Notes: generated by a model not told the origin, from the letters alone. Positions 1 to 15,000 are shown, counted from the first letter of the stretch. The stretch: 64,000 bases of DNA from Trichoplax adhaerens (GCF_000150275.1 NW_002060945.1:7066461-7130460), one strand, 5' to 3'. Program-made: numbers and translations.

Positions 1-1035
1 ATGATAAAACTATTATTAAAGTGATCAGTGCTGCTTATATTAAAAGCCGTCAATAGCAATCTCAATTTATTTCTTTAAATATTGGATGATAGAGATGATA
101 CTTGGTCGTATAATTGACTGTAGTGAGTGATGTAGGATAAATCTTGAACGAAATATGCATACAGTGGTATGGCATAGTGTGCACAGTAATCAAGACAGTT
201 ATCTGATCGATACTGTACTTTGATCTAAAACAAAAGCGCAACAACAGGTAGACGTTTCTTCAAGTTAAGTGCTATACAATCTACAATCGAGCCAGATCTT
301 GTGACTGACTATGCAATAGAAATTCGGAAAATATTCACCTTTTTATTCAATTGAACAGTCGCTGTAGCAGATATTTTTAAGCCCTTTTAATATACACTTA
401 CAGCGACTGGTACTGAATATATGGTGATAATAGAGTACTGCAAATTGAATGAAATGCTTGTTGCTCACTTATGGATGGATACAAGCTTTGATTTCCTGTC
501 AGATAATATCGTCATTCTATCAAGAACAATTCTTCATTTTATTCATCTTACTCGTACTTTCCAAATTGATATACAGTACGTATGTAAATAAATATCAATG
601 TGACACTCCTGTACAGGCTAATACCAATCTAATGTCAAATGGTGCGATTTGAGCATAACAGTATCTTTTGATTATGATCAAATAAAATATATCATACCGC
701 TTGTACCTACTAACTGAGATAATTATAATTAATCAATAGTATCAATCTTATACCAAGTCACAAAAGTGTTGCAACCCTAAATTATATTATTTATGTTATA
801 GGCTCATGTATCATAACGCAGAGCATAGAACATATCATTTAGTTCTTACTAAGATATGCAAAGACACTAGTAGAAAGTACTAGCACAGTAACATCATGCA
901 GTAATTTAATAACAGACAATAGTCGACAATTTATTATAATTATTTCAGACATAACCAATTCTACTTGTTTATACTTCATGTATAACAAACTCGTAGAAGC
1001 GTATACGTTATGTATAAATATGCAGATGTATGTAT
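1..1035. other. 3' flank of the cyclin B gene, no gene seen
   Basis: I find no conserved coding segment here. On the minus strand an AATAAA (TTTATT at 929-934) lies about 100 bases past the cyclin B stop and could be its poly(A) signal. The open frames present are short and unlike any family I know. Confidence 0.5.
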
Positions 1036-3092
1036 TTACCAATTTGATGACACAAGTGAATTTAGTGCTCTCATAAGACGAGGCAAATCTCTCTTAAGAA
1101 CTTTTCTATTTCCAAATTTTCTATGAATAGCCTAGAATGGGTAGTAAATCATATTCGCTATTCCTGATTGATTTGATATTGCCCTTTTAGCTATAACGTA
1201 AAGTCGGATAAACATTTAAACGATACATTTACGTACTTGATATTTGGAAGTCCAAGATTTCCAGGCAAGCTTAGCAATCTGACGAGCAACAGGTTTTAAG
1301 CTGTCTTCAGAATAGCTGGAATAATATTGCAGAGTCGGTGTCCATGATTTATCAAATATCTTCAGCGATATCAGTGAAGCTGCTGCAGCAATTTGCGATG
1401 GCAGATATGATAGAAGACTATATTCTATCAAAGCAATCTCTGTGAGATACCGCGCGAAGGTATGCTGCTCGATATCAGCCTAAATACAAATTGTATAACA
1501 GATATTGCAAGCGTGTTCATTGAATTTTATAACATCGAATTTAAGATTATTTACTATTATTCCCAAAAGTAAAGCGCAAGATATTTTTATACGAATACTT
1601 ACCGATGCAGCCTTTGATATACGTCTTAGGAAATGTATGGAAGTAGGCCTACTCAGGCTAAAATCCAAAGCTTTAAGAATTTTAGCTTCCATTTGTATAA
1701 ATTCATTAATTTCATAACTGTTTTCTGTAAGATATAGGAGGTCGTCGGTAGAAGCTAAGAATATTTCTTCGTATTTAATTGCGATATAGAATGCAGCGAT
1801 ACCAACCAGCTGCAGTTTCTTTCGATTCACTTGGGTTGTCTGGAAATTAGCATGCATATGTACAAACAATTCAATTAGTTTTAAGTACAAGGAGTATAGC
1901 GATAACCGCATTCAATATATCCAGGTACTTAGAAAATGAAATCAGTAATGTTTACATTATTTCAACTGTCATTTTATATCTTAAAATTTAGCTGTTATCA
2001 TCTAAATATGTGAATTTTTAACCTTTTAACGGTCCTAAATCCGTACCTGAAGATATCGATCAATAATATAAGTAGTCAGATATAAGCTCTCCGGGTGGAA
2101 ATTGTATCGTAAATGAACATCAACAAGCCAATCAAGCAGAATTGCTCTCATTCCCTTAGTAATCACGGGCTGTCCAGTCATGTAATCTGGATCGAGTGTA
2201 CATCTCTTCTGTAACGTAACAATTTACAGTTAGCATTTGATGCGTTAAATTAAAGTAATGATGAGTACAGCTCATAATCGTTTGCTACACTCAAGAATGT
2301 CTGATCTAGCTCTTGAATATGAAAGCTTGTTAATGCAGTGTAATCATTAAATATACGTATCTTAGGATTAGAATTATTTACTATAAATAAGGATAGCTAG
2401 CAGTTTTTCATTTATTAAAACTTCTTTACGATGCAGGGGATAACTACTATTTTAGCCTGAAAACAATATAAGTGAATGTTAGGCAAAAAACTGTGTAATA
2501 ATATTACCTCTTGCTTGAGCATATTTTTGTAAATATCACTAATATAATCGCTACACAACAAAGGGTCGTTATAATCCAAGGCATCGATGTCGACGACATA
2601 AGCCGGCAAGTATTCATTGTTGCGAAATATGGTCGTCAATACTTCAGATTCTCGTGTAACAGCGGTCTTCTTTTTTATTTCCTGATGAAAATTTTATATC
2701 GTCACATTTTATAATACTGTATTGATTAATCAAGTAAATATGAAAATAGCAATAGTATTCAATCTTAAGCAAAATTTGCATTTCTTCACGATAAATACAA
2801 TGTTAAAAGTACAAAGTCTGTTAAATATCGATAAATTTATGAAACGAGAATGTACTCGTACAGGTATATGAAAACGTACATCTGTCTAGCTACATTATTG
2901 TAAGTTGCGTCTAGTAGTAATAGTTCATCATATTGACAGATCAATAAAACAAGCTTATTAATATTAAATTCATACGATTTTGCGATCGATCTTCCCGTGA
3001 AAGACATGGTTACCAATATCTGAAAGGACTGTCCTATTCCCTTGCTGTACTTTATTCACATTAACACGAAAATTCTCATTGCTAGGCTTCAT
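1036..3092 (-). CDS. CCNB: B-type cyclin (G2/M cyclin), six exons
   Basis: Regulatory subunit that activates CDK1 at mitotic entry. The exons, in transcript order, are 3092-2976, 2681-2508, 2208-2047, 1839-1603, 1479-1237 and 1131-1036. All junctions are phase 0 with GT-AG borders, giving about 342 residues. The N-terminus carries a destruction box at residues 20-28 (RTVLSDIGN), the APC/C degron typical of cyclin B. The cyclin core starts near residue 98. Diagnostic stretches are ILLDWLVDVH, YIIDRYL, LQLVGIAAFYIAIKYEE, FLRRISKAA (typical of B-type), then PSQIAAAAS and WTPTLQYYSSYSE in the second cyclin fold. The last exon (QAIHRKFGNRK) matches the usual B-type tail. The N-terminus is shorter than in most animal B cyclins (usually about 400 residues), so a missed small exon between 2681 and 2976 is possible. 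B3 rather than B1/B2 cannot be excluded, but the core reads as ordinary B. Confidence 0.93.
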
Positions 3093-6000
3093 TTTTGAAG
3101 GTTTATGCTATAAAGAAATTATTAATTACATCGAAAAAATACAATAAAGATTCAGAATCCATAATATATTTCAAGAAAATATATGTAAATATAAAACTTC
3201 TATCGCCTATTGCTAGATTTAATCCAGCTACTTTAAAGATATGTATACCGCAAATGGACTACCGTAGCATTTAACTTTCAATATTTAATACAACAGTCTA
3301 TGAAGGATCGTACAAGATTTAATTTCAGTTTTGAATCCATCTTAGAGATTAATTTAAACAATAAATCGTATTGAATATCCCAGGGATTCTTTCTTAGTTA
3401 CTACACAAATATCGATCTACGCCAATCTCTAGCCTTATAAAACGATTTACATATATGAAGATGTGGGAGAATACAGTAATTTTATTAATATTCGTACAGT
3501 ACTAGTATTGCATCTAACAACTCGGAAGCTAGCTGCAGATTAGAAACACTAAATGCATATACTGAATATGCTCTAATATCAGAAAAAATGTTTTATTAAT
3601 ACCAGGATATTAAAAAAATGGAAATTCACGACTTTTTAAATTATTATAGTGGGATATCACAGCATTAAGGGTTTAATTGTACAAAAATAATTAGTTAGGC
3701 AGATTATACATATTAATAGATTATACTAATATATTATCATGCAAGATCACTTCGAATTCTTAGGTAGCTATTCTGTAAAACTTACGAATTCCAATTAGCA
3801 CGCTCTCCCCTGTTGGTAGGAATCGTAGAGTTAAACAGGGAAATCACTTTTCAGTTAACAGCAAATACTGTATAATTTATATCCGATAAACAATTATATT
3901 ATTACACTACACCAGAAATTAGTTAGTGGGTATAATTAGATCGTAAGATAGATGACTAGCTATCGTAAATACAATACGGAAATTGCAATGGAATATCGAG
4001 CAATTTACACCTTTTATTACATGTGAAATCGTAAGTTAATCTAACGAATTGAAGGCAATTAATTTCGTGTAGAAATTATCGTCAATACAAGTACAATGCA
4101 CCAAAGTCCGATGTTTACAGTGTACAAGTATACCTCCTAAAGGGTTAAGGAATCAAATCATTTTGTTACGGTGTTATCTAATTCAAGAATGAGAATAAAT
4201 GATACCAACTGCTGCTTCATCGCAGTACTACATGTACTGTACGGCTATAAAAGTGTTCAACTTCTGTTTGAGGGTTCTTAGAGCACTTTTACTGAACGAA
4301 TTCGAGTTCGATAACGCTACTGTTGCTATTTCAACATCTTAATCCAATAGTGATCTCCTAGTTCAATAACCATCGATGATGATGATTCTGTAATTTTCAA
4401 AGTTGTACTCGCTGTATGGCTGCAATATATCTCTTCCTTTCTTGATGATATATATTAAGTAAGTATGAAATATTCTTTTTAACAGAAAAATTTTACAATG
4501 CCCAAACCAATTTACGCAGATAGTAGAGCAAATATCATACTGTGATAAGTAATACCGATTTTTGATCAGGGCAATCGTTTCCATTTGTAAATACGAGTAA
4601 TTTAGTAATCATGTTTATCATTACGACATTGAGAAATATAAACATTATACATGAGAATAACATATGAAAATATACAATTTGATAATTATTGCAGCGATAA
4701 CATTAAACAGAATGCCTTAATGAACTACTTTACGCCCCATTTTATATATAGCCATTTCAATGGCTTTATACTGATTGCACTATCTCGCAATGTAACAGAA
4801 TAATCTCGTAAAATTCAGGTTGTTAATTAGCAAGTTTTGCGATCATAGAATGTATGTAAGGGCGTGCTTAAGGAATGACATCTTGATAATATGCATTTGA
4901 GAACTTGTAAAGTGTACAGTAGTAGAATACGATAGCTGAATCTATATCATCTAGCAACATGTGTTGTTGTATGGGTACGTATCGTCCAATAAACTTAGTG
5001 CGTACCTGTCAGGACAAAGCATCCTAATAAATAAATTAAATTTTAAAAATTGCTTTAAAAAAATCTTGCTTTCATAAGCTAGACTGTGCAATGCTTAATT
5101 TCTCGATTAATGCAATATATAATTTGAGCAATCGCAATTCACTCAATTATATTATTTATACATGGTTAAACCAGATCGTATACAGTACGGACAAACGTCA
5201 TATTCTGTATTGTGTTGTACTATGAAGCACTGTACGCTCATGTTTTCAACAGTAGATATTTATATGTACGATCTTTGTTTTGTTCAGAAAACCAACTAAA
5301 GAATAAAGATACATAATGCTGGTACTTTACTATAATTTATAGACACATACTACGAAAAGCGATTGTAACCATGCCGACAATTGTATATAGCAAAAAACGG
5401 TCTATAAGGCAGTGTTTATAATTTTAGAATACGGGTAAGCATATGCCGAATGGGATATACTCGTTGATAGTAGCGACACTCAATGTGACAGGTGGCTACG
5501 TAAGTTTTTATTTCATTCACATGCAGATGTGCTCAGTGAGCAAATACTTTTTTATGTACTACTTAGTAATCAATGGTCCATGGCTATTACTCTAAGCAGT
5601 AAAAAGAAAATTCCATAAATACAGATGCCAATTGTATTGACATAGACAGTTTTTAAACGTGAGTGTATGTGCACTGTATAATAACGTTCTTGTCAAATAA
5701 CTTCATTCAGTCAAGCTGTTGTACTCTATGTACAACTCGTCCTGTAGCATAATAATGATCATCGTAGCTTACAAAGCTTTCACGTCTTTTCTTGTCAAAA
5801 GTATTACTACTGAGCAATAGGCCGAATTGTTGATTTCTATCTTTCAATCAAAACGCTAAGCTGGTCTACAGACGATTTAAAATTATACAGTACAGTATAT
5901 TAGTTACGAGCTCCAAGTATCGGCTAGAATCAGATACAGTATGTACTGTACAGTACTGTACATTGTACAACATACGAACAACACTAAAGGGTGGATTACG

Positions 6001-6675
6001 TCATTTTTGTGGTTGTGTACTGTACTGTACTGTACTGTACTTTTAGCCTTTTCACTTTCATCTTTGGTCTTCATACTGTAGTTTTTACTGTATCGTACAG
6101 TACATTGTACTGTACGAACGATAAATGAGTACTGTACAGTACTGTGTACTGTACAGTGTACAGCAGTTGGACGACTCCAACAGTATATAAATGCGCTAGA
6201 ATTTGTCCATATAACAAATTTGGATGCAATGTGTCATCATCGAAATCATTAAAGCTATCTGAAGTTGCTATTAATCCGTTTGCTTGTTTACAGCGTTTAC
6301 AGGTATGGATGACAAATAGAAAAAGGATATACATGTGTCATTGACGAATATGAAGAGTTTATTGCAATGTGCTCTACTAAACGATGCTAACTTACTTACT
6401 GTACACGTACTGTATCGATGATTTAACTTCTACCCACTACCAGTGCTACATTAAACTAACGGTACAAGTACGCAAAGTACTGCAGAACGAACGAGGGATC
6501 GACTAGTTGATCAAAATTCGCCTCTCTTCCGTTAGGCTTTCTCCTTTCTATCCTCTGTATAAGTGGCTACACGACGTTATCGTAAGTAGACACAAGCTGC
6601 ACAACAAACTGCTGCTAAGTTATATCAACATTGTCATATCCGTCATATACTGGCGATCCGTATGGTTTGCAAAAC
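3093..6675. other. Intergenic region between the divergent cyclin B and CREB3-type genes
   Basis: This stretch separates two head-to-head start codons and must hold both promoters. No exon with a recognisable domain was found on either strand. The part nearest the CREB3-type gene (5886-6170) is dense in TGTAC/GTACA palindromic repeats, described separately. Confidence 0.5.
5886..6170. repeat. TGTAC/GTACA pentamer cluster upstream of the CREB3-type gene
   Basis: The stretch contains a run of about five TGTAC units (6014-6042) flanked by GTACTGTACAGTAC-type palindromes at 5940-5970 and 6090-6165. The unit and its reverse complement alternate, so single strands could fold into hairpins. The cluster ends about 500 bases before the proposed start codon at 6676. 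Confidence 0.75.
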
Positions 6676-9600
6676 ATGTCAACTCTTACGAACCAAATTC
6701 AAAACGAAAATCTGAGTGACAATCCAAGCGACGAATTAATGGGAGATCAGAAATCCACCACTGCGCTAACTCTACTGGACGAACTTTTCGATTCTCCAGA
6801 CTTTCAGGTACACCATCTACTTACCGTTCACTATTTTTCTATTTTTATAAGTTGTTAGCCAACTCTCGCACGCCCAGCAGTACATCTTTATTATACAGTA
6901 CTCCTTCAACACATTTAGTAATGTTATGATACGAACTGTACGAATAAAATGCATCAATTCTTAGGGAGTAGTATGAAGTACAATATTACGAAAGTTAGGA
7001 CTTTGTAGTAGTTCGTTAGTGACAGCTAGTGGAGTGTAAATTAATTATAAATTGAGACTCATAAATGATATCGGGCCTTCATTCTTCAGATTTACAGTAG
7101 TATGTTGTGGTGAGTGCTGAGAATTCTAATAATGACTCTAACTACAGTATGCAGTATACTTGTATGCGCGTTCGTAATGTAGCACGCTCGATTGGTTAAA
7201 AAAGAAAAGCAACGTTGCTGTTAGAATATTGTTAGCTGCAGTGCTATGATTGCAATACACAGAGTATCCACTGTAAACGGTGTATAAATCGACCTCGATA
7301 GACTTGTCCAAAGTATGACTTAACTGGTGGATTGGCATCGACCTGAGTGCGTTGGACTAAAAATAAATAAGTCTTAGCCAGAGACTTTCTTTTGAGGAGT
7401 GCGTATAATGTAGTACTGTATGACTCATAGCTAATTATTTTGATGAAATAGGGGAGCCAGCTACATATTCCTACTTATTCGTATATATATATATACTATT
7501 AGTACGTAAGTGTTACCATTAGAGTCAAATCAATTGTTGAATATCCCTTTCAGTTAATTATTATAACAGTTTAAGCATAAATATCTGAATCGGGCCTTTG
7601 TAGTGATCACTTTGCCAAGTTTGCAGCTTCTTTACATTCTTAAAAGACTGTTTTTCTTTCTACAGTACACTGGTATTTATTCGCCCTCAGAGATGACAAG
7701 CGCATCTCTTAAATCTATGATTGCTATGAACTCTTTGATGTACATTTTGTGATTTAGCTTGCTATTTACTGTAATGGTATCGTCAATAGACGCCTGAGAA
7801 TTGAATTTCATTAATTATAGATATTAAATCTTTCCATTTTTCATGAAGTACTTTTGGGCGGGATATTCAATCCTGTACACTACTATTAGTATAAAGCTGA
7901 ATACAGCCCAGAAACTTTCCATCTATTACAGTAATATGTCTAATATTGATGTACAGTACTGTACTGTATACTCATTTGTAAATGCTGTATTAAAAGACTT
8001 CATACATGTAAATGGCAGGAATAACTCTCATCGAGGTCCTTACAGTTTCTTATGTCTTTTGAGACATAGAAATCCAAATCACATGCTGTCACTGCTGTAC
8101 GTACTGCATTCAATTCTTGCTCTCTATTATACAGTAGTACTGCACATGCACCGTACATTTACAATTTTCAAGCTTATTCTTCCTAAATTTGTTTTAAATT
8201 AGAGAAGTAAGGGCGGTAGAACAGTATTTTTATTTCTTAGCTTATCATTTTTTTTCATTAAATTGTATGGGAACTATAGAATACAATTTATTCGCTAGAT
8301 GAACTCATCAAGTCGCGATACTATGCTGTAGTTCAAACTTTTTTAAAGGGAAAGGAAATATTGAGACCAAAAGAATTTTTTTGGGGGGGGGATACTTGAC
8401 ACGTCACCAAATGAGGATGGCGTGTACTTTCTATCTCTGCGCACGCGTATTCGGTGACTCACCATACAGCATTGTACTGTACTGTATTATCTCATTTCGA
8501 CGCACAGCACTGTACAGTGTACAGTGTACAGTATATATACTGTACTGTACTGTAATTGTAATAATCAGACTGTAGAAACTCTGGTGCAGACGGGTTAAGA
8601 CAATCAAACACCTGTCTACTCGTTGCTACCGTTATACTGTACAGTACATTGCAATTCTCAAACAAAGCAGGTACAGTATAGTACTGCATGTGAGCAAGTT
8701 TATACTGGCGTTTCTTCATCTACACCAGTATGTGCTTGTATAAATTCAAACTTGATAATTGAAAACGAATTGAACATTTTTTGTAAACAAATTTTCGATT
8801 AACAGTAGTAGAAATCGAACTTGTTTACATTGTACTTTGGGCTAATGTGCAACCTAAAATCCTGTTTTACAAAATTTCAATTTCAATTTTAAAGCTTTTT
8901 GCCAGCTCTGACAAACAATTGACTTGTCTAGCCATTAAATCAAATCGAGCTGAGATTCTATAATCCTATATTCTCAGGGTACGGTATCGTAGCATCTTGT
9001 GCTACGATGCAAGATTTAATAACATTGCATATTGAATAACAACACGAACTGACAAAATTTGGTACAGATCAATGTAATTTGTTGCAATAAATCTCACTAA
9101 ATACATCGAGGAAAATCATATACAAAATCTTATACTTACGGTAGACAGTACTGTGCGTACGTATGTATCAAGAATAATTGAATTAAACAGTGTTTCTAAT
9201 ATAAAATATATCGAATGGCCTATTTTCTGTTTCTCTTTAATTAGATAATGGCATCCATTTTGTAGCTGTCATAAAAAAGGATGTTGCTAATTTTTCTTTG
9301 CTTTACGTAGCCTTTGAGCGACAAGGATACCGGATTCCATTGGTTAGAAAATGGCTTCGATGAATCAATGTTACCAACCGAGAGCGATGCAATAGATTTT
9401 GACGAAGTTACCTTAATGGACTGCATCCAATCAGAAAGAGAAACGAACTTTCAAATTTGTGACGAAGTTGAAGAAACTTCTAAGTAATTGACGATAATTT
9501 TAATCATTATAAAATAAGGACTTGGCATCTTAACACTTGGCCAACCGATCAAATCAACATTAATTTTCTATAATTACTGACCTTCTAAATTCTACTTAAA

Positions 9601-12099
9601 TATTTAACCTTGGAAACTTCAAATCTTTGTAGTAATTTTACAATAATTTGTACAATAGGAACTATATTCCTGAGATTATAGAGGAGGATACCGAGGCTGG
9701 AACCACTCCAACAGATCACGATTATTGTGTGAAAGAATATACCTATGCAACGACCAGTCCTTCTAGTGCAGAGCTAAGTCCCAAAAGCGATCGCTCTGTT
9801 AAACGACTATGTACTGGTTCCCCTTCAGAAAATGATACAGGTATGGAGAATGAAGATTCAGATGACAACATAATTAAAATTACAAAATTTAGTAAAGCAA
9901 TCTTTTATTTATTAGGCAATGTTACTGTATTAAAGTATCTGTTACACTTGTACTTGTAACAAGCATTAATTTCACTGCTATGTAACCTGCTACTGATAGG
10001 ATACTCTTCTGCTGCATATACGGAAACTAGTGAAAACGACATCCCAGTAAGCCCTTTAAGCGATGATAGCAAACCTCCGGTAAGGAGTTAAGAAATATAG
10101 TATATCATCCTATCAATGCATCGTTTGAGTTAAGCTCATGAATATAGCTGTATCTGAAAATAAATCTGGCCTTCTAGGACAATGTTACCGAAATCAAGAA
10201 ATTGTTAAAATTGACAGATGAAGAGATCAAAATTTTTCAGACCGAAGGCCTGGTTATTCCTCAAAAATTGCCTTTGACAAAGGTTATTTAAGTTTAACTC
10301 TTCCGTTATGATATCATAATCTACTATCTATAGCTATGTGACAAATTCTGTTCTTTATATCTCATCGATCATATTTATTTTGAAGAGTATTTTGTTCAAT
10401 AAGTATGTTCTACTAATTAATTATTTCCCTCCATAGCTGAAGTTATTATAATTACTTTTGTCATTATTTACTTCAGACTGAGGAGCGTGCTTTAAAGAGG
10501 GTCAGAAGAAGAATAAAAAACAAGGTAACAGATTAACGTCATAACTTTTTCCACTATTGTTAGAGCGATTTCTTATTTGAGGAACTATTCAAATTTCTAA
10601 GATCTCAGCCAAAGAGAGCAGACTTAGGAAAAAATGTCATATGGAAAATTTGGAAGCCAAGTAAGACTGCAATAAATTGCACATGATTAGGCATTTTTTA
10701 ACCTAAAAAATATTCGTAATCGATTGAGATGTTCCAATGAACTGTTTAAACCCAAATATATGTTGCAAATTAGACTAGCAGATACCAATGCTGATATGGG
10801 CGACTTAAAGAGAAAAATTGATTGTTTAGAAGACGATAAAAAGTAAGTCTAAATATTCCATTTTATTTGCTGTAGAACTTTTCTTGTAACCATATCACTT
10901 CCTTCTTTTGCTGTAATTACAATGTGAAATTTATAATCGTGTTACATATATGTATTTTACATTTGCATACTTATCACTTTCGCCAAGATGTAACAATAGT
11001 CAGATAGCATGATTGCAGTTTATCATAACGTTATTTTAATGCTTGCTTGAAATTTTTTATTAAAAAGATAGCTAGCTAGCCGTAGTAGTCCTTTATCTTC
11101 CTTTTCAAATCACCACTGCGTGTATACAGAACTAGTTCACGACTGATAGTTTACTCAAACAGCAAAATCGCATCTAGATGATTTAGTCTATATGATGAGA
11201 CGAGTGCACTATCCAGTAATAAAAGGAAACTCTTAAACTGCAATACATAGGTCTTTATCCGCGCAAGTTCTATACTGGAAAAACCTATTTTACGACAAAT
11301 TCAATCAGCCTAAGCGCTCTGCTGCTACTCAAACCGGAACTGTTCTAATGGTAAGTTTATGAATTACCTTCTGTTGTAACTAATACTTTATCAGCTATGT
11401 GGTACTTTAGACTGGGTTTTAGTGACAACTTGCTGTACATTTAATCACGGCTTTGGGCATTTTCTCATTTTCTAAGTCTCTTATAATATTGTATAAAATG
11501 TGTGAGGAAATTGCAACAATCGAAATATTTACATTGAGTAGTAGTATTCTTATTGCATGTCATCCAAACTGTTACAATTTGGATGTCAGTGATGTCGAAA
11601 CAGTTTTAAACTTTGGATAACAACTTTCTTGCTTGTATGTATGCAGGTTGTAGTTTTATGCTTTGCTCTCGCTGTTGGAAGTTGGTCACCATTTATGCAT
11701 GTTGATCCAAGTAAAGATGGAGTACTACAGAAAATTCAAAATAAAACGAATATAAATATTTTGTCCGATGCACTCCAAGACACAACATATGATACTCCTC
11801 CAGGTATCAACTCATTACTCTATTAGTCATGATTCGTAGTATTACTACGTATCGTTTTGGTTAATTTATTAAACTAATATAAATAATGTCGAAAGCATCA
11901 TTAATGATAAATTTTTGTTATGTTGCCTGCGTTATATTGGACATGCACCAAAATCGCAGTTCGTAGCCGCGTCCTGCTAGGTCTCATGGAAGGTGAAGAT
12001 AGCGGTTTGCTCTTTACGGCATCAAATGAATCGACCAAAGTTTCGTTGGATCCCGATAAATATGATATCAAGATCAACGAAACTGAATTACGAAGATGA
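6676..12099 (+). CDS. CREB3L: CREB3/CREB3L-family ER-membrane bZIP transcription factor, eleven exons
   Basis: Membrane-tethered transcription factor, in known relatives released by Golgi S1P/S2P cleavage under ER or secretory stress. Exons: 6676-6807, 9311-9483, 9659-9840, 10000-10079, 10178-10282, 10477-10524, 10602-10660, 10774-10842, 11251-11350, 11647-11803, 11960-12099. All phases agree, giving 414 residues. An acidic N-terminus (LLDELFDSPDF) is followed near residue 219 by LPLTK and TEERALKRVRRRIKNK, then ISAKESRLRKK, the CREB3-type basic region (about 225-251, with the N..SA..SR signature), and a zipper to about 290. A transmembrane segment spans about 311-332 (VLMVVVLCFALAVGSW). The lumenal tail holds RSRVLL (370-375), a candidate S1P site (R-x-L-L). 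The start is the first in-frame ATG after a TAA at 6616. The 2.5 kb first intron might hide a further exon. The exact paralogue cannot be assigned. Confidence 0.9.
6808..9310 (+). other. Long first intron of the CREB3-type gene
   Basis: The intron runs from GTACAC to ACGTAG. It is far longer than the other introns of the gene (mostly 80-400 bases) and contains palindromic TGTAC/GTACA runs, notably at 8474-8554. An uninterrupted frame at 7843-8202 lies inside it but shows no family motif. Confidence 0.6.
8474..8554. repeat. TGTAC/GTACA palindromic repeat cluster in an intron
   Basis: CTGTACAGTGTACAGTGTAC is followed by GTATATATAC and (TGTAC)n. The two halves are near reverse complements centred on TATATA, so a cruciform or hairpin is possible. 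Confidence 0.7.
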
Positions 12100-15000
12100 T
12101 GTCAACGATACTATATTCACTTTCATAAATTGCTATTATCCTGTCTTCTGTCTCTATAAAGCTACTCTTGACCATAGAGTCAGTTCGATATCAGTTGTAC
12201 TTTGATGGTTTTCATATTTCGTCTTCAAATACAGTACTGCGTCACTGTATTATATCACATCTGTCTACCAAGCGGAGCAGTAAAGTATATCGTCGCATAA
12301 TTAATGGAAATCTGCGGTAAATAGATTATAAATAGGATATAATAAAAACCAACGCATTGATGGCTTTGATATCCTTAGCTGTCGCGGTTTGTGCTTTATG
12401 AAACAACCTGACATTGTGTAAGTCTGCAGATTAGGTATAACAACATGTAATTATGATATATGGCTATCAATGTATAATTTAGTTCAGTAAAAATTCACTA
12501 CAGCGTTTGTAAGTTCTCATGTGTACTCAAATATTGATTTTAGTATCTTTGATTAACCACCTGTTATATTGCTATTGTAAATGATCACGATCATGAACAT
12601 GATACCTGATAATTATATAATAGTAATCATACATATAGACCATTCCTATCTGATACTGATACTTTTACAGACGTTGGAAAATCAGTACCTTGCCTTGCGC
12701 TCAGTTGTGAATATATCTCGGCTATAAGATTGTAAATATATAGTATAACCCGAAGTGATAAACACTAAAATTTTGTCGGTTTACACTGTAGAGGTTATTG
12801 ATAAGTAAGAACTCCCTAAATTCTAATATATCTGTATTAAATGAAGAATCTAATTAATAAAACGGAGCCATCCTTGATTTTAACCAACTGTTTCTTAATT
12901 AACTTTGAGACAACTGAACTATAGTCATCACATGCCATAGACATGGCAATGCACAGCAATACTTTAGACCATCTTCAGTACTATAAAAACGCCTCCGATT
13001 ATAATTATAATAATAAACTACTAAAAATGTAAAGATCTAATTCACGCTATGATCAAGGTTTTTTGGATAAGGTTGTATCCATCATCAGTTCTATTTTTGT
13101 GACCTCATTGACGCATTACAGTACTTGCTAGGTAACGTTGTTAAAGTGATCAAGCTTCTTTGAGTAAAACCGCGAGAAAGTGCATATAAATACCACGCGA
13201 ATATATACAGTAAGTTAAAACTCCTGGTATAAATTTAAGATAAACGACGTTTGGAGAATATTATTATGCTTTATGTGTAAATATGAATTTCGAATTTGTA
13301 GTAGTACAGTATCCATAGTATGCGCGTATGGTATGCGAAGTTTATACGCGTAAGTTATCATTTCGGAACTGAAAATATAAGATGTCGACTAAATCTTATC
13401 AGTTGGACAGCAAATACGCTTATGTATTCCTCTATCAGACTTTATATTTGTACCCATAGCTAGCGAACTTGGATTAATTCTCCTTCGTATTAATTCGTAC
13501 AATAAATTATAATTCTTATATCAGGTTATATGTTGTTTTCTGATATAAATCCGAGCCTATAAAATAAAATAATAACTAGTAACGTATTAGTAGATACCGT
13601 GTCGGATAGTGATAAAGCTGTATACAACAATAACTGGATGAGGTAGCTATGCTTAGCAATAGTAAATACTGTATTAGTTAATTGTATATTATTTACCTAA
13701 GTAATAAAATTATATTGTAAGTTGATAAGCAGTGATTATTGAATGCTGTGTATAGCTGGCGCCTATTTAACCCTTGATTTCAGTAATATTTAACCAAAAC
13801 CATAGCAACAGCACGTGTAATTAATTGGTATGACAGTATGGTGTCTATACTGAATAAATAGGGTTATTTGCCAAGTAACTTTATATAGTTTTATTTGTTG
13901 ACTCAAGTAAGAACACCAATTAATTACAATGCCATTACATTGGTACGATGTAATCATTAATTTAATATGGTTTGCTCATGAAATAGTACCTTGACCATGA
14001 CCGTACATCGTTTTCATAATTAGTAAAATCGATTTTAATATTGGATTATTGCCATATTTATTTATTGGAATTTTAGACAAAGCAGTATGCAGTATGTTAA
14101 ATAGATAAATATTGTTGTGTAGTCATTACAATAGCATATAATATATTATTAATTACTCTTATAGATAATAATCGAAGATATAAAACAATGAAAGCATGAA
14201 TGCAATATTTTGTACAAAGATTGTGCCCAGCTACCTGAAGGCTTATCCATGCACAGTATACGCTAATTCAGTACGACCCGAAAGAGGCTAGTTAGGCTAA
14301 CTCAGTTATGTATCTCATTCTTTCATGCTGCACAATTAGGGTGGCCAGCAATCTGCATATTCTATTGCACAACGTGAGAACTCTGACATTAGTTCATCAC
14401 CAATATAATTACACTTGAGGGAAAAGTAAAACAAGCATGGATACGTTACAATATGCTGATTGATTTTACGAGATGAAATACTACAGAACTTTGATGAATA
14501 TATTATCCGTTATAACTATTTATTGATAAGAATTTTTATACCGATTTTGTTATCAGCAATATTATAATAAGTAACTTTTTGTCCTATGAGATACTCGTAT
14601 AAATGTGTTGCACATTTCTGTGATTGCTCTCAAAGTAACACAATTACATGATCAGTGATTAGTGAACTTCTGCAGAAATTATTGTGACGCAATCGCAAGA
14701 GTGATATACTACTGTATAGACTACTAAACTGCATTGATCATCAATATCAAATATGGATTGTTAATTCAATTTAAATTAATACTAAATTAGATGATGCATG
14801 TAAATCAGAGACATGAACATTACAAAATGACACAACTTCCAAGGCGGCTATAATCTGAAAATTGCGATTAAGTTATAATTTCATGAAGTATATATATACA
14901 GTACTTATTAGCCGAAATTTGTTATACGTTGGCACCCATACACTCAATTTTTTACTGATTAATTAGTGAGAGCTAGAGATTTTTTAAAGATTTGTTTGTA

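Noticed and set aside
7843-8202. 119-codon open frame on the plus strand
   Set aside because: It lies inside the first intron of the CREB3-type gene, shows no known motif and is built partly from repeat-derived codons.
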